From: Ectocarpus siliculosus
Taxonomy: Eukaryota > Sar > Phaeophyceae > Ectocarpales > Ectocarpaceae
Direction: 5' to 3'
NCBI GenBank assembly: GCA_000310025.1
Contig: FN649727.1
Location: 2,429,797-2,493,796 of the forward strand
DNA: 64,000 nt
Shown: positions 36,801 to 48,800 of the stretch, one piece after another
Layout of the letters: every line of letters starts with the position of its first letter
How positions within the stretch are numbered: the stretch's first letter is position 1
The notes under the pieces: model-generated
Database searches by the model: none
What the model was told of the DNA's origin: nothing
Seen by the model: only the letters and a program-made list of their open reading frames with translations
Position numbers and translations under genes: made by a program

Positions 36801-39800
36801 GTGTAGTGATACGAGAGGGGGGGGGTGAAGTCATCATTATACACGACGGAGGGCAACCCCGTGAGTGGGCCTTCGGATCCGTGCAAATTCGGAACAAGGT
36901 TACCTACGCTGCGCAGAATGCAGGCTGCATTGATATGAGGATGAATTGCCTCATCACTGATACATGAATGTAAAGTGCTCTCGCTGTGTCAAGGCAGGGT
37001 GGGCGAAGGAATTTGTAAGCAGATGTGCTTATCGTAGGATTTATGCGTGTTTGGTCGTGGTGTTGTTCGTACAATCGATGACGACATTACAGCAACTTCA
37101 CTGCAAGGAACACCGCCCAATGGCCATAACCACCACCACCGCCGCCTAACCGTGTGCTGCGTCACTGTTTCTTCTGCCACGTGTGTATCTATACTCCCAG
37201 CGCGCGGGGACGTACAGGCCGTCCGATCGCTCGTGGAATTGGGCGAGCCGTACATGGACAACCACCGCGAACACCTCGAAGCCGAGATCGAACGGATGGC
37301 GACAGAGCTCGAGGCTGCCTCTAAGAAACTCCGTGAACTTTCCACGTTGAAGGGGAAGCTGTCTCCGGAGCTTGAGCGACTCAAGGTTTGGATGGTGTAC
37401 TTAACAACCCGAAGGCCGTCCGCGGTTTTTGCTCCCCGGGTTCGAAAATATTTTGGCACAGTTGTTTTTCTTCGAAAGCGCTGCTGTGCTGAAGGTCGTG
37501 TCGCTATCATTTGCGCGGCGTTTGCAAAACTGTCCTCTTTGTTCGATACGCTCTTCCGTCACATCGATGGGAAACGGTAACATCGGCAAAGTTTTCATCA
37601 CAGGATGGTGATTGATCCCCGGTGCGTCTGCGGTCGACGGCGGATGTCGTTATCTCTTCCCAGCCCATCCGTCCCGACTGAATGTCGCGCGTTTTTACCA
37701 TGAAACCATGCTAGGCATCCCTCACCAAGGATCTAGCTCGGCGGCGCAAGATACAGCGGGAGGCCGCCAAGAGCACTCGAGCTGGCACCCGCGGCAGGAA
37801 CTTGGAGAATCAACTGGCGGTGTCTACAACCAGGTCGTCAGGGGTGGCGGTCATCTCGTCGCGATCGTTCCAGGCCATGCAGAGCAGGGCGCTCCGCCTC
37901 TTCCAGCGGAGCGTATCTCGCTTTCAGGCGCTCACCGAGGACGACTTCAAGAGAGTCGCAGACCTTAACCTGCTTCCGGAAGACGTAGGCGTGAGAAAGG
38001 TGGCCGTGGACAAAGCAGAGGAAGGTGAGAACGAGGGTGAGGCTCTAAAAAAGGCGGACTCTAAGGCTGAGGTGGACGAGGAAGCAGCTCCTACCGTACA
38101 GGAAGGAGACAGAGAAGAACACGCCGGTATCGCAGAGGAGAAAGAGGCAGGGAGGAACCCTACCCCCAGCCTTTCCGCCGCCGCCTCCTCCTCCTCTTCC
38201 CGACGCCAGCTTTCTCTAGGGCAAAGCCGCAGCGGTAGTGACGCGGAGGCAGGGGAACTGGGTGTCAAGGAAGTGAATCCGGCTTTATCGCCGCCCTCTG
38301 CCACTGCTCCCGCGGCCGCAGTAGTTCTACGTGTGGTTAGAGCCACCGTGCTGGTGCTCGGTGGGTGCGGTCTTGGGGCTCTTCCTTCGGACAAGGAGCT
38401 GTGGGAAGCCGTCAAACCAATGCTCTCTGACGGAAGCTTGCGCCACCGAGTCAGACACTTTGACCGGTGAGTACGGAACTTTTGATGGAGACTCATTGCT
38501 ATATGCCGCTCAATCTCTAACGTTGCCCGCTGATAGTCCTTTCTTTTATCTTTCGCTATATTTCGGTGAGCGTTTCATCGGGGATACGGGACTGTCGACT
38601 GAAACGAAATCAGAAAACTTTTTCAGGCCTGATTTGACCACAGGTGTTCCAGGGTACTCCTTCTTCGGGGGGGACCCCGTCGGTCCGGTCCACAACGGGT
38701 CGCATGCCCGACTACGGCACAATATCATAAGCATGCTGTCGTTGCCCTCGTCATCTCAACCTCTCCGACGAACACAATTTTGTTTCTCGGCTTCTCGCCA
38801 ATCTAACCAAACGAAACAATCGCCCGCTTGCTCTACAGGCGCAGCATCCCCGTCGGGGTACTCAACGGAGTGCGAGCTCTGCTTAACATCGGCATCGACG
38901 GCAGCTCTGAAGGCAACGCGGAAGGAAACTCCGAACGGCGTGGCTCAGGCTGTCGTCTACCCGGGCCACTTGATGACGCGCATTCGCCCCCACACTCCGA
39001 CAGGACTGTCACTCTTAGCGCGGACTCCACCTGCGAGCAGAGCGGCGGCGGGAACACCACCGAGAGTGCGTCGGCCATCGAAGAAAACCACAGCGGCGGC
39101 GAAGAAACAGCCACTACCGTTGATGGAAACAGAGCCGCACACGAGCTCAGCGCACAGCTGTCAATATACCACGGCGGAACCGACAACAGCAACGGCAGGG
39201 CCGACGCCAACCATCGTAGAAACACGAAGAGCGTGACCCTGTGTGACACAACCAACACGCAGATCTATTCCCCGACCACCGACGACGGAGGCGGGCGCAC
39301 CACCAACGACGACGACGACGGCGAGGACGACGGCGACAGTGACTACAGCGGTGCGGATGAGGACCCATGGGGAGACGGGTGCGGCGAATCGAGGTGGGGA
39401 CAACTGACAGTCAGGGGCACAGATATCGGTACCAGCCACACAGGTGGTGGTGCTGGTGCTGAGTTGGCCCTTGTCCGGGCTCTCGGGTCATGGTGCGCTT
39501 CGGTGTCGGCATACGATAGGCTGGCACACCTTCCGCCTGGAAGCGCCGCGCGACGGGCAGCGGAGGCCGAGACGGAATGGGACGAGCTGGAGAGACGCAT
39601 CGCTAGGTCAAGGTTGGACGTGCAGCTGGAAGAATTTAGGTAATGCCTGCTTGTTTGATTTTCAATGAACACTTGGAGGGGGTGGGGACGGGGGGGCCTG
39701 TCGGCTACTGAACAGTTGTAACGGGGTGTGGAGGGGGGGGGGTGTCGACTACTCTCAGTCGGAAGAAAGGATGCGTTGTTGGACAGGATGCGGTGTTGCG

Positions 39801-42800
39801 CAGAGAGGAAGGATAGGGGTTGTGACTTTGGCTTAGCTAGGGTCAAAAGAGTATCATCACAACCTCCTGCACGAGGGCCAGACCTGATGCATGTACACCA
39901 CCTTGCTTTTTCGCACGGCAAGCCAAGTAAGACCTAGTTCCTTCCCCTCCGACCGTAAAACACGCAGCCTCCAAGTGCTTACGGAAGAAATCGCCGGCGC
40001 TACCACATCCGCGGAGTACCTGACCCAGAAACGAGCGTGGGTCGAAGACAGACTGGGGGTAGCGCGCCTCTTATCCCTCTTCTCGCCGGCGGGGCACTCG
40101 CTGGTTTCCTGGGCGGCAGCGTGCGGACAGACGGAGATTGTCGAGATCCTGATGAGTCACGGTGCGACTGCGGAGCTCGGCGACGAAACCCGAGCCGTTT
40201 CCGCCTCGATCATACAGGTGCACCCTTGCGCGGGTGTGCGGTTGTGGGTGGCTGTCGGCACTTGTACGGTTTGGTTGGTAAAGGTAGCGAGTGGCTGGTG
40301 CGGTGAGCGTCTTCTCAATTGTCCCTACCGTTAGAGGTCTGTTGACGACACACACATCCCTTTCAAAAGGTGAAGCAAGGGGTTTGGGAGGGGGGTCGCG
40401 GAGAGCATGCACTTGAAGAGCTTTCTCGCGTCAATGATATATCGGGTCGTGCATCCGCCCCGCCCCCCTTCTTCACCACTCCTCCTGCTGACCTCGTTGC
40501 CCTCGTCCCCGGCACAACTCGGGTCACCATCGTCGTCAGTTATTCTATCGATTCCGGAGGTACCTCCGTCAAACATCATCAACAGCTGCAGCTGCAGCAC
40601 CCAACCCTGCGACTACAGAACACAACCTACGAAATAGCTGCAGCAGTGGCAACAGCAGCGACGAAGACGGTGGTCATGCGGGGGCGGCCACGCCCGGCAC
40701 AAGGAAAGGGGCAGAGGCGGTGCCACATGGGGAGGGGCGGCACCCTTCTTTGACGAGCCGGCGAATGGAGTACGTGATAGAGATGATGGGTAGACAGGCC
40801 ACCTTGGCACGGCTGAGGAAGAGCCGACGGCTGCCTCTCACCGAGGCCGCGTACAACGGACATCACGAAGTGTTACAGGTTGGGCGGGTTTGGGTTTGTC
40901 TGTCCGGTTGGCGGTACTCAGTCGCCGATCGTGCTCTAAGACATATGGCAGGAGCACTACGTAACTCAAACCTCCCTGTGTGTAGGCGGGCGTGCACCTG
41001 GGGAAAGGCTTTCGGCTGGGACAAGAATCACCCTCATCGCTTCTAGAGATGTACTTCACAAACGGGCGAGTCATGCACGCACTATCATTATCGTTTAACC
41101 CCCTTTCCCGTCCCATCCTGCATACCGGTTCACCCTCAGCGTACGGTGCCCCCCACACGCCCCTGAACTAAACCTGAATTTCTTATGCGGCACACGGCCC
41201 AAAAACACTTATTTCAATGCACCTTCCGCCCCCGCCCCTCCCTTCTCCATGCTCACCCCGACTACCACCAGTTCTTCCGCCTTCGCCGCACACCCCTTTA
41301 CGGTGCGTCGCGTACGTGGCTGTATCCTAGAGCACCCCCACCTTTCGCACCTCTGGGGGATGGGACCTCCGAAAACTACAAGCTGGAGGCTCCCATGAGG
41401 TGATAACACACGACCTGAAGCATTCCGACTATATATTTTGGTCGTTCAAAGAAAAGACGTCGGAATGAGCGCTCGAGAATGCAACAACTGACTGTATAAA
41501 CTAGAACAGGTAGGGGGGGGGGGGAAGGCTCGAAACGTGCTTGTTGCATTTTCGGCCGTTGCTGCTTTGCGGGGGATCAACCATCTCAGTTGAGGCTGCA
41601 ACTCACCGGAGATCAGATTTTGTACACAGGCGTGCGCCTGAAACAGTCCTAATTAGAAAGCAAGTTATGGTGGCGTTGGCTCAGGACGGGTACCGAAATG
41701 CAGTACCCTTGGGCGTCCAAAGCCGAACGTGCGTTGTTCTCAACTCCTTTGTAGCTATCTTGTCTCACAGCTGTGAAAAACTGGTGTCATACCTCTGCTG
41801 TGTGCTGTAGCGTCGCCGAGTGCGCGAAGGCCGGCACGCGAGACAGGGGATGCAAGGAGCGCATCCCGGGGAGAGGGTGGGTCGGGGAAACGGACATGGA
41901 AAACCACTTCGCGGTGACGGAGAGGGTCGCGGGAGCCGTGTGGAGAGAGATCACGACCGTGGCGGCGATGGGGAGAGAAGAGAAGGGCAGGCGGCGGGCT
42001 TTGCGCATTAAGGTTTGTGCGTCTGTCTGTTCGTCTAAAGCTGTAATTACATCGGCAAGAAGATGTGGCCTACAAGAATATGATTACGATATGATTCACG
42101 GGCGGAACGCTGTTGCTCGAGTGTTGTGCTTTTATTTCTATTTGTTTCATTGATTTGAACGGAGTGATCACGGTGGTAAGGAAGATGGGGAGAAAAACAG
42201 GAGAGCATTGTGCGTGGAGGCTAGTTCGTTGGGGATCATTATTGTGATGTGTTGTATGCATATTTGTGGTCATACTCTTCATCTCCCTCCCTAGCCCTAT
42301 TCTCACGATACGGGCAGGACTTCAAGAGATTGATAATTTGTCCAGTCACAAAGGGACCAGAGGCCGGACATTGTTCAACACCGGGACTAAACCCATCTGG
42401 TGGACCATTGATTATACCGGGGAGGCCTACATTTGTTCGAGACTTGAGACCAAAGACCGTTCCCGTAACTCAGTCAAAAGAGCGGAGCACCGCGACTTTT
42501 CATGGGTCAAAAACCGCTAGGGGGTCAAACAGCGACCGCACGACCCGTTCTTCCATCGCCACGCCCGCCCCCAAGTCGAACAAGCCTATCTGTCCACCAA
42601 TTTCCGAGATGGTCGTCTTTGTAGCAACGCGGGGAACGACAAAAGCAAGCCCGCGAACGAAACGCACGTCCATTCATGAATAGCAAACTCTCAACACGAT
42701 CGATACATGTACCACACCGGCACAAGAAGTGGCGCTGCCACCAGCACCCCCCCCCCCCCGCACGGGCCTCCCCATGAAAACCCGACCTTTCTCGTCTCGG

Positions 42801-45800
42801 TTCTGCATGCCCCGTGGACTACCACCGAGACTTGATGATGAGCATACATCCCCCCCCCTCCCCCCCGTGATGCTGCTTGTTTTGCGTAGATGAGGAAGCA
42901 GGAGGACCTAATAAAAGCCATGGACGCTGCCATCGAGGATGGCTATCTTAAGGCGCCTGAGGTTATTGCTCTGTGCCAGGTGCAACCCGCTCATATATTT
43001 CGTTTTGCCTTGTCTTTGTGAAAAGGAGCAGCACTCCTGTATCACCAATGCTTGAACATATTCACGTCGTCCTTGCGACCCCGACTGGGACGCTCATGAA
43101 ACCATCCCAGGTAAACAACGTGTGACTTGATTTGAAATTTTAAACGTACACTGAGAAGCATATCTTCGGGAATGGACTTCCGAAACCCGAGAGGAGCTTA
43201 TACTGGTTGTAAATAGCACCTCAGGCCATAAAGTAGGGATTAATGAGACTCCGAGTGACGTCGTGGCAGCACATTCGGTCTCAGAAGGGGCGGCGGGCGC
43301 AAACGTCGAGTGACCTTGTGGCAAGGAACTAATGGTGGTACTTGTATAGCGGGTGCCCCTGCTCCGAGTCGTCGAAGAAGGAAGTTGACTGTGGACGTGC
43401 AACCCAACCTTCCTTCGGCTGCAGCATACCACTTTCACCTCCGCCCCTATCCTTATCCGTCTCGAAAACCTCAGGACGCCCCCTCTATCCCCTCTATTTT
43501 CATTTCTCCAGCTATTCGTCCGTCCCTTCCCCGCCCCCCTGAACTTCGCTGCTTGTGATTGTTCTTGATGCGCCTTTGGATCCCGATGGTCTACCGTTTC
43601 GTGTAACGAAACGCATCAGGAAGGGGCTTCGATCGACAGAGAGACGGAGAACGGCTGCACGGCTCTCATCATCGCCGCCGAGGAAGACCCTCACGCTCCG
43701 AACCACACTTGGGTCAGGAACGAGGAGGGGTGGGAGGTGTTGGCGGCCGCCCTGCTCTTGGATCGGCGAATTCACCGCCCGAAAGTGCGCACACCATCAC
43801 CTATACTCTCTGTATGGATACGACTATGTTGTCTTTCCTTTTGGTTTGTTGTCCTACAGTTGTGTTGTGTTCTGCGTGTGGCGTTTTGTGCTCTGCGTGA
43901 AAAATGTTTCGATGCTGAGCCGGTTGGCTGCCTACGATTACGGGCTCTATGAGGACCGCGAACGACCCGCGTAGGTACATTGTCGATGGACAGGCCCTGT
44001 CACGGAAGAGGTAGAGCCTGCTTTGCGCCGATCGCCTTTCGCGCATCGGGTGTTCCCGAGTATGAAGAAGCGAAGGTCGGAAGACGCCTCGGAAACAGTG
44101 TGATGTTGCGACACGACCATTGGGTATCATTGCTTGGTGTTGATAGTTATGCAGTCAAAAATTCTAAACATATCGTGACGCCTCCTTTCCCCGTCCCGCG
44201 CACCCGCCTGGTTTCCTCTGCGCGTGTGAACCGTTCGTCATCTTGCGGCACCACTCCCCCCGCGCCGACCACAACGAACGACAACAACACGTAACAACAA
44301 AGATCGACTACGAGTCGAAGGTGACGGGACACACAGCGCTTACCCGCGCCTGTGCCCTGGGTCGTCTTGAGACCGCCGAGGTCCTCCTCGATCGCGGCGC
44401 CGACATAAACCGCCGCCCCAAACGCCGCCCGATAACGCCCCTGCCACCTCTACGCCAAACCCCGCGGCAACGCCGACCGGGATCCCCGCCATCACTAGCC
44501 ACCCTCCCTTCTTCGTCGGTATCGCGAGCGGCCGCCGCGGCGGTGGAGCTGCGAGAGCGATTCTGCCGGCCACCTCTCGTGGCCGCCGCTGCCGCTGGGC
44601 ACGCTTCGATGGTGAGGCTCCTGCTCGACCGCGGGGCTGATCCGGCGGTGGCGGACGGGAACGGCGACACGGCGGCGGATGTAGCCAAGAGGAGGGCGTT
44701 TGTTGACGTGCAGGGAGAGCTCGCTCGGGTAAGGGGATGAAGAGGTAACAGCGTTTGAGAAAGTGGGGGGGTAGTGGCCGGGTACGGGGAAAGAAGAGGC
44801 GAGGGGGGGTAGATGGATTGAAGAGTGAGTTGCAGTATCGCGAAGGAAATGGTAGGTTTGAGCATTGTATATATGATACGAAGATGTCGACGTGCGTGGT
44901 AAGCACCTTATCAGATCACACATCCTTGTCCTCCTATGCTTGTTGGCCAATCGGTGGATACAAATAATTTCTCCAAAGAGGTACGCAATAGGCTACCCCA
45001 CCACGGAGTGTTGCCCGTTTCCTCCGCGAACTCTCGTTTGACCAACACATCATTTGGGTCCATCTATCGTGTGTACGCAACAGAAAGATGCTGGGTACTT
45101 CGGAGTCGCGGCAGGGCAGCGCGGGGCGGCCAATCCCCTCGTTCCGTGCTGCTGGGGGTGCGGCAAGCTGGTGGAGACGGGCCACCGCAAGATCGAACAC
45201 GAGCAAGAATGTGCCCATCGGGAGGTAAGCCGTATTCCGCTGTGTGTGTATCGTTTATTTCCTTGTGCTCCATGCTATCATCCGCTCTATCGTGCGCAGC
45301 TGTGATGACGAACGCGCCAATGTACTCGTCTGAGCGCTTGTAGGAAAGTACCCGTCAAGTCGATTTGTTCGCGCCCGCTTGTTCCTTTCCACATCCGCGT
45401 CTAGCACGAGGGTTATGAACCATGATACATGATATGCGATTCGCATATTAAACGCATGCAGGTTGAGTGCAACTACAAGTGCGGCGCGTATCGCCTCCAG
45501 CACCGGGAGCTGGCACGCCACCTTGCGGAGTCGTGCCGCCTTCGCCCCGTCGTATGCAGCACGCGTTGCGGGGTTTCTGTCGTCGCTGAGGACTATGCGA
45601 ATCACCAGGCGAGTGACAAAAGCTACCTTTTGGCTTGTCGACATGAGCTCAGGTACACCTTAGGCGACATGTAACCCGGAGAGGGCGCTGCGGTTATAAA
45701 TAGTTCTCATAAAATATGCCATGGATTTTTTTTATGCTGACAACAGGACTACAATCGTGGTGGTTTGATGCAGACGATTGGCTATCGTGCTGTCGCCGCA

Positions 45801-48800
45801 ACCGCGTGTCCTGCTTCCCCGCCACGTCGCACTCCCGCCCCCTTCCCCCTGCCCACTCCGTGCCGCGCGTCCCTTGCGAACCAAAATCATGCACGGGCGC
45901 GGACACGCGCACATATGCACAGGCGACTACTTGCCCGATGCGACCTGTCGTTTGCAAGGCTTGCAAGAATAAGGTAGTGGCGTCGGCTCTTTCGAGACAC
46001 GAAGCGGAAACGTGCCCCATGAGGATGGTGGAGTGCGAACAAGGCTGTGGGGAAAAGGTTCCCGTGTCAGGCATATCCCGCCATCTCGCCAAGGTTTGTC
46101 ATGTTGACTACAAGCGTACATCGAAGTCAATTGTAGCGTTGTACATTTCAGCGGCAGATTTGGTGTGCGCGTATAGGACCTTAGGCAAGACTTGTTGCTG
46201 GGCATACGTTGAGCTCTGCGAGGGTGGAGGAACGGGTAGATTGCTACCAGTACCCGGAGTGTGTTTCGTCACAGGAAAAAGTGGAAGCGTTCTCTACTAG
46301 CGCATCGCCGTTGATTAGTGTTTCCACACACACCAACGTTCTAGACCGGCGAGAATTAGGTCATGTGTTGCTGAAAAATTGGCAAAGACAAACTTGACGA
46401 CGGAAAAACTGCACAGCAGTGTAAGAGTGTGAGAGTGACGATGTTGTTGGTTGAGGTGGCCGGGTGGCGGGTGGCGGAGGCCAGAGAAATTGGATTAAAA
46501 CACATCCGTGTCGGTTTGATTCGCCGGCGCCGCAGGGAGATTACGGCAGGTGTCAAAATAATCTGAGCTGGACGTGCCTCCACCATGACCACCCCCAAGT
46601 CTGCCTCCACCCTATTTCCCCCCACACACGGTCGGGTTGCTAAATCATGCGTGATACCAGCGAAACTGCAATAGGTTCGTCCTCGAAAAGAGCCATCAAC
46701 GTCTGTCACAATATCTGTCTGGATTAATTTATTCTTGCTTATACGTGCACGATTATTCCCGATAAATTGTGCGCATGAATGAGGCTATTCTTTTACGCCG
46801 AATCGCCGCTGCATGATATTGACTTTTCGTGACACCTGGCTGGACTGGACTCGGCTGACCGGGACTTGGATCAGACCTGTTCTCTCATGTGCGTGACGTG
46901 CCGGCTGGGCTGCGGGCAGTCGATGAGCCTCAAGATGCTGGCGGAGCACGAGAAATCCCTGTGCAGCGAGAGGTTTGTGAAGTGCAGATGGGGCTGCTCC
47001 GAGGACGTCAAGGTGCGGTTCGACACTCATAGGCTGGATAGATACAGAGTTGCAGCTCACACGGGTTGCAAACGAAATTAGGCTCGAGAGAATTCGGGGA
47101 GGGGAAACGTTGAATCGAGACCGTAGCAGGGCCTTCAGTAATACGGCACATCGCCGACCCAGGAGGTGTTAATGCCGTTTCCATCCGGTCGAGGTGAATC
47201 ACTACGCTACGTGATTTTGATGCCCATCCCGGGCTAAACGAGTCGTTGCACGTGAAAGCTGGAGCGGTGCTTGTTCTCTGCCGCGAACAACGTAATTTGG
47301 CAGCTATGACCAAAGCAGACCAAAGCAGAACCAACCTAGCTGTTCGATGCTAAGTTGCACATGCTTCTCGGCCAGCAAGAGGGCAAGATCGGAGAAGAAA
47401 ACTACGAAGAACAAACTCGCCAAACCGTTGTAATAGGTTAGGTAGGTTTGTCGAACAAAACTACACATCGTTTGTCTTTCTTCCGCCCTGATACACTTCA
47501 CCGTCCAGGCCAAGCACATCGACGACCACGAAAAGTTCGAGTGCAAGCACGCGGACGCCCCATGCGGAAACCGGTGCGGGTTGTACCTGCCCCTCGGCGA
47601 CATGAAGCGACACTACGCCGACTCGTGCGCGCACCGCTTCGTGCCGTGCGGCCTTGGCTGCGGGTATCGGGTTAGGGCGAAGGTAACCAACTCCGCCGTC
47701 TCGAGAGAGGGGGTTGGCGCGTCGTGTGATAGGACAGGAAATAAAGACTTGGGGACAAGTTCCAGCTACAGGTTAGACCGGGTAATACTCGAACCCGTCG
47801 CAACCGGGCTGTTTGAACCTCAGCCCTCCCGCTACCACCACCTATTTGTTGCTAGCGTCTCCACTTGCAGGCACGAATTAGCCTCTGCCGGACCTCGCTA
47901 TTCGACCAGAGCAACCAGCACCCCTAATACGTGTGCACGTAGAACAGTCTTCTCCGCCGCAAACACGCCGATCGAACCAACACAGCTTGTCTTGCTCGTC
48001 TCGAACCCCAGGACTTGCCCTTCCACGAGAGCAACGAGTGCGAGTCTCGCCTCATCTCGTGCCCGTCTGGGTGTGGCGGCGGCGGCAGCGGTGGCGGCGG
48101 CAACGACGAGAACAAGAGCGGCACCGCCACCGCCACCGCCACCGCCGTGTTTCCGGCTCGCGCTTTGGAGGTGCACATGATGTACGGCTGCGCCCTCCGC
48201 TTGGTGAAGTGCGCGGCGTGCGGTGACGAGGTGACGGCGAAAGACCTGGATTCTCACAAGAAGGACACATGCAGGTAGGTTTGGTGGCGGGTCGTTCGGC
48301 AATAACCAAGTGTATCTTCTCCGTTGTTGCCTGCGTACTCCTCTCTTTGATGTTTATGGGAGTCTCGCCGAACAGAGGCGTTTACTCACCTTAATGTGTG
48401 CAACTTCGCTTCGCATAAGGCATGCACATTGCCGTACGATAGGTGAGCCCCTGCAAGGTGTAGATATGTAGATATACTTTTGCAGATACCTCTAGCGAGA
48501 AAGGTACTTCCAGAAACCCTTGGCGTATCATTCGAAGAAGGAGAATGCGCAGCTACAAGAGTTGAAAAGCACAGCGGTAGAACGTTTTTAGCACAAAAGA
48601 ATAGCTGTCTCTCTACTTATGCCCCCTCACTTGAAAATATGCGTGTTCTTCTGCAGCCTACATCACTCATTCTAGCAGTTTTTTTTTTGACTGACGTCAT
48701 CGAAGTCGTCTCTTCTTGTGTAAGTTTTGAAAATGCAACAATGGAAGTCCGTCCCTTTGCTTCATACTCTTCTTCAGGCGGCGCCTGATTGCATGTGGGA

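Noticed and set aside
38331-39236. 301-codon plus-strand frame
   Set aside because: It is a different frame over exons 22-23 of the giant gene and lacks the conserved stalk-like continuation.
42180-42690. Protein-like minus-strand reading with in-frame stops in intron 27 of the giant gene
   Set aside because: It could be a decayed transposon fragment, but I cannot match it to any family and the frame is broken at least twice.
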